Part shown: positions 8,915 to 19,400 of the stretch, one piece after another
Numbering within the stretch: the stretch's first letter is position 1
Layout of the letters: each line of letters opens with the position of its first letter
From: CAZSSM01 sp964609385
GTDB lineage: Bacteria; Planctomycetota; Planctomycetia; Isosphaerales; Isosphaeraceae
NCBI GenBank assembly: GCA_964609385.1
Contig: CAZSSM010000017.1
Span: 32,255-96,254, forward strand
DNA: 64,000 nt
Direction: 5' to 3'
Position numbers and translations under genes: made by a program
The notes under the pieces: generated by a model
The model's database searches: none
What the model was told of the DNA's origin: nothing
The model's input: only the letters and a program-made list of their open reading frames with translations

Positions 8915-9859
8915 ATGGGTCTGATGGATGGGAAGATATGCGTGGTCACTGGGGCGACGTCAGGGATTGGGGCCGAGTCAGCGCGTCAGTTGGCCGAAAT
9001 GGGAGCCCGCGTCGTTTTGGTCGGCCGCAATCAGGAGAAGCTTGAACGCACTGTCGAGGCCATCCGAGTCCAATTCCCCGAGGCCTGTCTGGAAAAGGCT
9101 TTGGCCGACCTCTCTCGACAAGCCGACATCCGACGGCTGGCTGAGAACCTCAACGAACAGCTCCCGCGCATCGACGTGCTGCTCAACAATGCGGGGGCGA
9201 TGTTCACCAAGCGTCAAGAGTCCGCCGATGGGATCGAGTTGACCTTCGCCCTGAACCATCTGGCCTATTTTCTCCTGACCAATCTGCTTTGGGACCGGCT
9301 GATCGCCAGCGCTCCATCCCGAGTGGTCAATGTCTCCTCGGATGCCCACAAGGCCGCGCCGGATCACTCCAAGTATTTGCGGGAACTGACGTTCGAAGCG
9401 ATCCAGCTCCGCGACGATTACGGATCGTTCCGCGCCTACGCCCTCTCCAAGCGCGCCAACATTCTCTTCTCGAGAGAGTTGGCGGCACGGTTGACGGGAA
9501 CAGGCGTGACGGCCAACAGCCTTCACCCGGGCGTGGTCGCAACCAACTTTTTCGCGAACAATGGACCGGTTAGCCGTGTCTTACGTGGGGTGTTCGACCT
9601 GTTCAGCATCCCCGTGGAGCAGGGGGCTCAAACGCCGGTCTACCTCGCCTCGTCACCCGAGGCCGAGGGGATTACCGGGCGCTACTTCGCCAAATGTGCC
9701 GAGGCCAAACCAACCATCTCGGCTCAGGACCCTGAGGCCGCTCGTCGGCTCTGGGACCTCAGCGCTGAGTGGACTGGCCTGAACGAATCCAAACCGAACC
9801 TTCCATCTTCGACGATCTTGAACGACACAGCCGAACAGCCCAAGACAACCTCAGATTGA
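8915..9859 (+). CDS. Short-chain dehydrogenase/reductase (retinol dehydrogenase-like)
   Basis: This 314-residue NAD(P)-dependent oxidoreductase has all classical SDR marks: TGATSGIG cofactor loop at residues 12-19, ADLS, LLNNAGAM, a catalytic Ser in VNVSSDA, YALSKRAN giving YxxxK, and LHPGVVATNF after it. The size and the HxxYFLLTNLL segment resemble the retinol dehydrogenase/WW-oxidoreductase branch, but the substrate in bacteria is unknown. ATG 8915 is chosen because it begins the conserved fold (MGLMDGKICVVTG) and has GAGGG just upstream; an open frame extends further 5' without family-like sequence. The last ~25 residues are polar and probably disordered. Confidence 0.88.
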   Translation: MGLMDGKICVVTGATSGIGAESARQLAEMGARVVLVGRNQEKLERTVEAIRVQFPEACLEKALADLSRQADIRRLAENLNEQLPRIDVLLNNAGAMFTKRQESADGIELTFALNHLAYFLLTNLLWDRLIASAPSRVVNVSSDAHKAAPDHSKYLRELTFEAIQLRDDYGSFRAYALSKRANILFSRELAARLTGTGVTANSLHPGVVATNFFANNGPVSRVLRGVFDLFSIPVEQGAQTPVYLASSPEAEGITGRYFAKCAEAKPTISAQDPEAARRLWDLSAEWTGLNESKPNLPSSTILNDTAEQPKTTSD

Positions 9860-9945
9860 ACGATTGGGCCAACTGCGATAGCGTAACCTAGGGAGCATCG
9901 GGCACAGTCCGGCTGATCGATGAGTTCGCTTCGCGACCCATCCTT

Positions 9946-10027
9946 GCGAGAGTGGTGGAACTGGCAGACACGCAGGATTTAGGTTCCTGTGCCGCAAGGC
10001 GTGCGGGTTCGACTCCCGCCTCTCGCA
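9946..10027 (+). tRNA. tRNA-Leu (anticodon UAG)
   Basis: GCGAGAG (9946-9952) pairs with CTCTCGC (10020-10026), with discriminator A10027. The anticodon arm is CAGGA-TTTAGGT-TCCTG with TAG at 9980-9982, reading CUA leucine codons. A variable arm and a canonical T-arm with GGTTCGACTCC are present. CCA is not encoded. The length of 82 nt fits a class II tRNA. Confidence 0.96.
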
Positions 10028-10476
10028 CTATCTATCCCGATATGATGGGGAACGTTCAGAAGCGTCGAGGTACGACGATTCCTAGAGATTCATGTGGAAT
10101 CGTGCCTCAAGTCCCTCTCGGGGTATTCTGACAGCTTGCGAACGAATCCCCCCTGACGGTCGTCGTTTACTACCAAATCCACAGCCATGCCTAGAGAGCG
10201 ACTTGCCCAGTTGCCTTCTCGATCGGACTCGAGGGTGGTCGAGGTCTGGGATCACCTCCCCGAACAAATCCGGAAGGACATTGCAACCCTGGCCGAAACG
10301 GAGGGGCGTGTGATTCCTGTTGTGATCCGAGAATCCCTCCGGTTCATGCAGTGTCCTGCCCAGTGCAGAAAGAATCTCTAAGCGGATTTCATGTCGGGCT
10401 TGAAGTTGCCATGATGTCGGGCCGAACCTCAAAAATCGAGGAGCATCCAAGGCATCAGCCCGATGTTCCCCATCCA
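10028..10476. other. Intergenic region after tRNA-Leu
   Basis: There is no confident gene in this 449-bp stretch. A short plus-strand frame at 10187-10381 is listed separately. ATGTCGGGC occurs twice about 20 bp apart (near 10391 and 10413). I see no direct copy of the tRNA 3' end that would mark an integration site. Confidence 0.35.
10187..10381 (+). CDS. Possible small protein (64 aa), or remnant
   Basis: The frame encodes a 64-residue peptide with a central segment VVEVWDHLPEQIRKDIATLAE. This resembles the small LPE-x-IR-containing planctomycete proteins I have seen near mobile genes (recollection, not a search). There is no ribosome site before ATG 10187 and the C-terminus looks non-coding. 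It may be a degenerate remnant. Confidence 0.25.
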   Translation: MPRERLAQLPSRSDSRVVEVWDHLPEQIRKDIATLAETEGRVIPVVIRESLRFMQCPAQCRKNL

Positions 10477-13400
10477 TTAATCCTCGAAATTGGTCAGAGT
10501 GAAGTTGGCGGCGACTTCCTCCGCAACATTCGCAATGTCGCTCCCGTTGCCACCGTCAACCTCGGTTCTCAGGCCGTTAAAGCTCGCCGAAGCGTTGAGA
10601 ACATCGTTGCCTGCATTGAGGAAGAGTAGCAAGAGATCGAGCGTATCGACGCGAAGAACATCGACATCGAGGATTGTGCCGTCTGACGGCGATTGACGTC
10701 GGAGAACATGATCACCTTGGTTATTCCGGAACAATTCGGTGATACTCGAAGAGGCGAAATGGTTGATTCGATAGGTATCTGCTCCAGCGCCTCCGACAAG
10801 CGTGTCCCGCTCCCGGCCGTCAACCAACGTATCGTTACCCGACCCACCAAGGATCGAGTCGAAACCGTTCCCCCCGTCGAGATAGTCGTTGCCACCTCGT
10901 CCGAGGATAGTATCGCGGGAGTTACCACCGAGGATCACGTCATTGCCTGGGCCGCCGTCAATGTAATCGTCACCGAATTGTCCGCGAAGCGTATCGTTCC
11001 CGGAGCCTGAGGTGATCGTATCGTCATTGCCACCTCCGTCGACGACGTTATTTCCATGACCTGCGTCGATCAAGTCGGGGAAACGATTTCCCTCGATCGT
11101 GTCATGACCATTGCCTGTAATGATCGTATCTTCACCATCGCCTGCTCGGACGAAGTTGTCGCCGACCAGATCGGCGATCATATCGTCGTTACGCCCGGCG
11201 ATCATGCTGTCATTGCCGACACCACCGTCAATATAGTCGTCGCCAAAATCACCCCAGATGGTATCGTGGCCCGACTCACCAAGGAGCGAGTCATCGCCGT
11301 CGGCAGCATCGCTGTCCTCCACATTGCCCCGAATCTGATCAGCACCGTCTCCACCTCGGATCGTGTCGTCACCGAGATTGCCTCGGAGCGAGTCGTTACC
11401 TCCCTGGCCGGCGATCGAGTCGTTACCCCCTCCACCGGCAATGAGGTCTTGCCCGTCGCCTCCGAAGGCTGTGTCGTTGCCGCCTCCAGTATAGATCTCA
11501 TCAGGACCACCACCTCCACTTACGATGTCGTCATTAGCGTCACCGTACAGTGTGTCAGCGCCCGCTCCACCTTCGATGGAATCTTCGCCCATTCCTCCTG
11601 AGACCGAGTCGGCTCCAGCTCCAGCCAGGATGGTATCGGTTCCTCCAAACCCTTGGAGCAAGTCGTTGCCGTCACCTCCAACCAGTGTATCGGAACCCTC
11701 GCCCCCGATAAGTGTGTCGGCGTCCGCGTTCCCAACGATCGAGTCGTCGCCGTCCAATCCGTTCAAGACGTCCAGTCCGAGACCTCCAACGATCACATCA
11801 GGGCCCGAACCTCCAAAGACGGTGTCATCACCCCAACTAACGTTAATCAACGTCCCAATCAGGACTCCATCGTCGATGACCACGCGATCGTTGCTGAACC
11901 CAGTGCGAACGTCGATGATGCCTTCAGGGACAAGGGATGACTCGATGATTTCCTCGTCGATGAGCACATCGAGACCCAACCCCGTCGAAGATGGGCGGAC
12001 CTCGATTTCGTCCGCCAGATTCGTGCCACCGATCCGGAGATCTCCATTGACGATCGCGACCTCACGTACATCGATCGTCAACACGACGGGATCACTCTCG
12101 TTGCCGAATTCGTCGAAGACGGTGAAGGTGATCTCGTTCAGTCCTGAAACGAGGAACGTCTGCTCGTGTTCGATCGTGGCTCGGGGATTCGCTCGTGTAT
12201 CATATTGCGTTTCAAAGTTGCCGTTGATTTCCACCTGGAACCGCAACGGGAAGTTGACCTCGACATCAGCAGTCACGGTGTAGATCGACTCGTAGAGACG
12301 GACGACTGGATCATCTGCATTATCCACCGTGAGGGACAATTGCTTATTCCAAGTTGTCCGAGAAGAGGCCGGCAGTTGACGACCAGTCCAGGCGCCCTCG
12401 ATTCCCGCATTGGATCGGATGAGGAGTTCATAGCGACCGCCAGACTCTGTGAGGCCAGCGAGACCCGAGAGGGTCCAAGTCAAGCCTCCGTCGGTCGATT
12501 CTAAGTCCAACCCACTGCGCGGAATCGATTCTCCGTAGTACGTCAGACGAAGATCGTTGATGTTGAATCCAGTGACCGGCTCGTTGAAACGAATCGTTGC
12601 TTGATCGATCGGGAATTGAACGATGCCATCGGGAATACCCTCGATCGACACTGTCAGATCACCCTGAGTCAGCACGACGGCATCGACCTTCGATGCAGTC
12701 GCCCCCCAGTTGTCGGTGACTTGTACAGTGATCTCGCGACGGAAAGTTCCATTCTTTTCGGAATCAGGATCGTCATAGGTATGCGTGAATCCGAAGTTCA
12801 GATTCCCAGGCGGCAAGGTGATCGGCTCAGAGATCGTCTCATCACCCCATTCAATCACAAAGGTATGTGAATCATGAATTGAGAGACCATATTCGCTCGA
12901 CTGACCTGGCGGCAAGAAGTCGGTGATCGTTCCAGAGACTTCGACAGTCGTCCCGATCTCAGCAACCTGCGGTGTCACCTCAAAACCATTGATCCGAGGC
13001 GCAACCTGATCGAACGAGCCATCGGGTCGACGAGCGATGGTTGTTACACCGACTGCGATTTCATCAAGCATGCCGTTCCGGAAACGGTGGAGGACGTTGG
13101 CGTCGCTGAGGATCAGCCAAGTCCCATCGCGCTCAATCTCGAATTCGGCCACGGGCACTATCGAGCCGTTCGCGAATAGAGGCCAGACGCGACCATCGAC
13201 ATCAAGGGTGCCGTCATTGAGGACAGCGATTAATTGACCGAGAGCATCGAACTGGAACGACTGAACTTCTTGTTGATGAATGGGGTCACTGCGCTGAATC
13301 ACTTGATTGGTCGCATTGAAGCTCAACTCTCGGACAACACCACTGGTCGTCAGCACGAATAATCGGCCGTTCTCGTCGATGGCAAAGTCGGCGACGCCTA

Positions 13401-16400
13401 GCTCAATGATTCCAGACTCGCCGAACGACTCGATGTAGAGTCGGTTGTTCGCTTCCAGGACAACCGCCCCACCCAATCGATCAAGACCGATCTTGAGCCC
13501 CTCCGTGATGCCATTCCCGAGACCGGACAATTCTCCTCCGCCAGAGTACCGGAAGACACGATCGTTCTCCTGGCGAATGAGAATCGAGTTGTCGACTGGG
13601 TTCGCGACGAATTCGACAACATCCTCAGCAACTTCGACAGGATCTGAGCCGTTCAAGGCATCGAAGCGGACTACGTTGCGTTGGGTTCCATTGGCCCCTT
13701 CAGATTGCCAAGTGATTAGACCATCCGCTCCGACCTGGAAGCCAATGACGTCGTTAGCAACGTTCGACGGTCCGTCGACCGCAAATCGGGTTAGACTGCC
13801 GTCGCTGCCGAGCAGATAGACTTGACCAAGGTGGTCCTCGATGATCGACTCGACTCCACTATAGACCGTGATGACCTCGGTCTCCTCGACGGTCAGTCCA
13901 GGACTGTTAGATTGGTTGAGGCGGATGGTGACGTCCTCGATGGCGAACGATTCGTCGGAAATGTCCTGGACCCCATCTCCGTACATGGACCATTCGACGG
14001 TCAAGGTCGACGAGGAGTGGGGGATTCTTTGGAACTGAGGATCAAGCCTCGGGTCATAGGCGTTGTCAAGATACGAATTATTAAATCCAAGAATATAACC
14101 CGTCGCTTCACCGGCCGGCGGCAATGTCCTCCAAACCCCTGGATTAGGTTGATACGATTGGAAAGCTTCTGCAGGAATGTTCAAGCTCCCAAGATTACTG
14201 AAGGTCTCCGCAAAAATCTCTTCACCATCGACCGAGATTCGCAGACCATCCGGGCCAAAAGGCGCGCCTCGATCACCATCCCATGAGTCGATGACCGCCA
14301 AAAGGAAACCGAGATCGATGCTTTCGTGCTCCGGAAGATCTTCAAGGGTAAGTGTGATCGTATTATTCTCATCAGTTCCGCCACCGCGATAGAAATCACC
14401 TACGAATCGCGATTCGAGGTACGGTGCCGAATACTCAAACCCGGTCTCACCGATGTTATCATTCGGACGAAGAGGGTCGACAACTGTATATCCTTGAATG
14501 CCTGTCAGAATCCCGCCATCGAATTCCCCTGGCACTCCTTCATCGAAGGTCGTCTGGAAGGCGAGACGACTTGCTTCAGCCTGCCAAACGATCGGTTTGC
14601 CTTCTGGATCGATCAGGAAGTCGACCGCGTTACGGACCAAGACCTCCCAAGGCTCGCCCGGTCGACCGACCCGGACGAATTGATTGAGGTCTGGCCGAAG
14701 CAGATAGGCTTGACCGTCCTCAAGAACAGCGTATTTCCAACCAACATTGATCGTGTCGATGTGGCCGTCGAGCACCTCACTGGGTTCATCTCCAAGAATG
14801 TCGTCACTCCCGGCCCCCCCGACAATCCAGTCGAAACTCTTTTCCGTCTCGAAGCGTGCTCCACGAATGTAGTCGTCTCCGGGGCCACCGAAGATGATGT
14901 CTGGAGCCTTCGAACCTCTGATTACATCATTGCCTTCTCCTCCAAAGATCGTGTCTAATGCGTTAGAATCGGAACTTGGAGTATCTAGAAAACGAGGACC
15001 TCCCCATATGTCGTCATTGCCTGGTCCTCCATCAATCAGGTCCCAAGCATAGCCGCCGGCGATCTCATCATCGCCGCGCCCACCGAGAAGCACATCATTG
15101 CCTCTTTCACTAGTCCCTCGATCACCGCCTTCAAGAACATCGTTTCCTTCGCGACCCAGAATGGTGTCATCACCGATTCCACCTCGAAGCGAATCGTCTC
15201 CTGGACCTCCGTCGATGACGTTGGCACCGCCGCCTATCGAGACCCAATCATCACCAGCGCCGGCTAGGACGGTCGCATGTGGTCCATCTCCAACGACCAG
15301 CGTATCATCGCCATCGCCACCGTCGACTAGCAATTCGACTTGGTTTCCTTCGGCCAGGACCTCATCGTGGCCTGGTCCACCGAGCACATCCAACTCGAAA
15401 GTGAACCCATCGAAGTCGCCGATCGTCATCCGATCGTCATCCAAGCCCCCATCGAAGGTCGAATGCTCAATCGGTGAGGATGGGATCGAGAACACATCGA
15501 TTCCCTGCCCTCCGAGTACCGTGCTGTTGATGATTTCAGTCCAATACCCGGACTCGATGATGTCATCGCCACTTCCCGCATCGACGAATAGTTGGTCGAC
15601 GCTCGTATCGATTCGGATCGTGTCCGAATCATCTCCGCCTCGAATGACTGCGGATGAGGCCGTTGTGACATAGTCGAAATTGCCCAAGAGGAGAGTGTCC
15701 ACTCCACTACCGCCAGAGAGGTGGAACGACCGATCGGGCGGCAATTGAGGGATCAAGCGAATTTCATCGAGGACCGGACCGTGAGACGAAGTGGCGACGG
15801 CCGTTGAGCGAATTCGGATTTCGGAAGAGGGTCCAGTCGCGATAAGATTTCGGATATGGACGGTTCGCCAAAGCATATTCGAGTTTGTCTGGCCAGTAAA
15901 AACGACTGTGTCACTGGAGACCAGTTGCCCATTCCAGAACACCTCGATTATCTTTGGAATCCTATTGCCTCCTTCGAAATTCCCAGACCTTGCATAAAAA
16001 AGTGTGTATTGCTCTCCTTCCTCGGTTACCAACTCTTGGAAGATCGTGCCCGGAGAGTCACCATCAAGATCGATACTAAAGATGCCCCCGGCCGACTGCC
16101 AGTACGACTCGGGAATTATGTCAACACTCCCTTCCTCGACCGTCCAACCACCGATCGTCTGTCCGGCGAATCGCGTGGTCACACCATTTGACGGGGCGCC
16201 AGAAGATTCGAAACCACCGTTCTCGATCAGCGAGGCACTATATGGCTCCGGCACATCGATGATGTCGTCCCCGGCTTGACCTTGGATCGCCAACGTCTCG
16301 TAATCCCAGGCGAAGACCCCTGAGTTGTCGCTAATCCCGTCTCGGTCTTGAATCACGCGGGTCACGTTGTTGAGCGTCGGGATGTCGATGGGGGCGTTCG

Positions 16401-19400
16401 TGGGTGGGATGATCGAGGTGCTCGGTATCGCGGTTAGAGCATCGTTGGCATCGCCACCGGTGACGCTCACGACATCGGTGCCCGGGCCGCTGTCGATGAA
16501 GACCGATATGTCTTGAAGGGTCGTCGCATCGTCACTGTCAATGAAGGCACCTTGACCCCCGATGAGGGTGTCATTCCCTTCACCACCGCGAAGCGTTACA
16601 TCGCCAAAGAAACCGCCACTTTTATCGTGGTCGTATTCACCTACGTCGAGTAAATCGTTGCCAGGTCCTCCAGACAACGAGACCATGAACAGGGCGTTGC
16701 GTTCCGTGTCAACCTCAATGACATCGTCGCCTTCTAGGCCGTCGACACCGATGACCTCGATCCCTCGCTCACCCGCGTCGATCGTCTCCTCATCGCCAAC
16801 CTGGATATCGGTTGGGTCTCCATCGCCAACGCCAATAGTTACAACGAATCGATCTAGTGAACCATCGTAGTTAACAAATATTCTATCGTCTTCGACTGTA
16901 GCGGGTATCTGGAACGTATCGACTCCATCACCTCCATCAATGATATCGCGAAATTGATCGTGGTTGCATCCAGTGGCGGAATTCGAAGGAGTTCGCGAAT
17001 ACCAAATTTGATCGTCACCTTCACGTCCGTAGAGAACGTCCGGGAGCACCGAGCCATGGAGTGTGTCCTGTCCCCCATCTCCGGAAGCCACATCGACGAC
17101 AGTACCTTGGCAGATTTGAGCTTGTGGGAGCGGCTCTAGTCCCAAACTCTGGACGATCTCGTTAGCGTTGCCCGTGTAGATCAGATCGTTGCCCTCATCG
17201 CCGAAGAGGACATCTTGACCAGACTCTCCGAGCAAGGTGTCTTCACCGTTATCACCGCGAATCACATCGCGAGAAGCGCGGCCTAACAATAGGTCGTTTC
17301 CAAGTCCACCAACAAGTACATCATCGCCTCTGGTGCCGATCAGCGTATCGGCACCCGCCCCACCTACTTGGAAGTCGCCAAAGAGGTCCTCATCAACACC
17401 AGCGAGGAGATCATCTCCACGACCGCCCTCCAGGATGTCGCGGTCCAGGCCTCCTCGAAGTTCATCGTTGCCCCCTTGACCGTAGAGGGCGTCATTACCA
17501 GCGCCTCCGTGAATGGTGTCATCGCCACCGTCGGTCTCGGGATCGAATTCGACGTCGTCGGATCCTCCTTGGACTCCGAAAGCGAAGCCTGATTGTTGCG
17601 AGAGCGCGGTGGCGTCGGTTGAGTCGAACGCTTCGCCCCGGAGTTCATCATCGCCCGCCCCGCCTTCGATGGAATCGTTGCCGGGCCCACCCGCGATCGT
17701 ATCGCGACCGCTCCCTCCAATCAGGGTATCGTTGCCAGCGCCTCCGTTGAGGACGATTCGGTTCGTAACTCCGGGACGGACGGCGATCCGATCGTCGCCT
17801 TCACCACCATCGATCATCAGCAGTTCGGTGCTCGGCGATAACGAGACGCGAAGATATTTCGTCTCTTCGACCGGAACGAGATCCGACCCTCCGTTCTCCG
17901 TTGGCTGACGCTGAAGGACGGTGCGCTGCGAGCGAACCGTGTAGGAACGATCCCCATTGGCATTGAAGACCGCAATGTCATCGTTGCCGCTGGCCTCATC
18001 GGGCCCCAAATCGTCGAACTGTCGGGTCTCGCGGTTGAACTCGCGAATCTTGTTGATGCTGTGGCCGACCACAACGACCAGGTCACGACCAGCATCACCG
18101 AAGAGCTGATCAGGCTGGCCCGGCAAGTCATCCTCGAAGGTCAGGATCAGCAGATCGTCCTGCCCCCCACCACGGAGCGTGTCGATACCGAGCTGGCCGT
18201 CGAGAATGTCGTTGTCGCCCTGACCGAGCAGTTCGTCCTTGCCCAAGCCGCCTTCTAGATTATCCCGTCCTGCACCGCCTCGGAGCGAGTCGTCACCCGT
18301 CTCCCCAGCCAGCATATCGTCGCCGTCTTCGCCCTGGAGCGTGTCGGCCCCGGAACCGCCCATGATGCGGTCGTTGTCGCCCTGACCGATCAGCAAGTCG
18401 TCACCGGATCCGCCTTCCAGGGTGTCGTCTCCGAATCCGCCTCGGACAATGTCATCGCCGGCCCCAGAGCGAACCGAGTCGTTGTCCGCCCCACTATGGA
18501 TCGAGTCGTCGCCAGGCCCGCCCTCGATCGTATCACGCTCAAAACCGCTCTCTAGGCGATCATCGCCTGATCCACCCTTGAGCGTGTCACGTCCATTGTT
18601 TCCCCAGACCGTGTCGTTCCCGACCCCACCATCGAGCATGTTCCCGACATAGATGTCGGTCTTACGAGTGGTCCAGACATTGTGGGAATAGTCAAAGAAC
18701 TCTTCGTCTCGGGTGACAACCCTACCCGTTCCCGCTCGCATCGAGTCGTTGCCTTCACCGCCGAAGAACTGGTTGACCCCTTCCCCGAAGCCATAGAGTT
18801 CATCATTGCCGAGACCACCATAGGCGGTGTCGTTTCCGTTACCTGCTTCCAGGGTGTCGTCTCCTCCTCGAGCATCGAGGAAGTCGTCACCGTCCTGGCC
18901 GCGGAACCAATCCGGTCCAGCGCCGCCTAAGATCGTGTCGGAGCCCGCATTCCCACGCGCGGAGATCGGGAGAGGGAAGTCCGAATCAGCCTCCAGGAGG
19001 TCGTCGCCGGAGCTGCCTTCGAAATCGACGCGGCTGACGCCACCGAATTCCTGCTCATACCCGAACTGGTTTGAGACGACTGTCCTGCCATTGCGGTAGT
19101 CCAGCCCAAGTTCGAGCGGATCGTTCTGCGGATTGGGTCGGATCACCAGAGTGTTGCCCTGCTTCAGGACAACACCTCCGAACGGATCGCTTTGGGCCAC
19201 CTGGAGGGCGCGAGGCTGGATCTCGAGTTCGAAGAGTGTGACGTCCACCGACAGGATGTCGGCACGGAGCGAGAAGAAGAGGAGGTTGACCTCGGCATAG
19301 ACCCGTGCTGTCAGGCTCCCGGAGATTCGAACATAGAGGACATCGATAAAGTCCTGGAAGAAACTCTGTCCGCCGGTGAAGACCTCGCTGAGGTAGGCTT

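Noticed and set aside
9946..10476. Integrated element at tRNA-Leu
   Set aside because: No integrase or duplicated tRNA 3' end was found; the neighbouring giant RTX gene looks native in base composition.
10477..19000. Regular short repeats that might be CRISPR-like
   Set aside because: The 27-bp period is coding RTX nonapeptide repetition with degenerate units and no spacers, and no cas genes are present.
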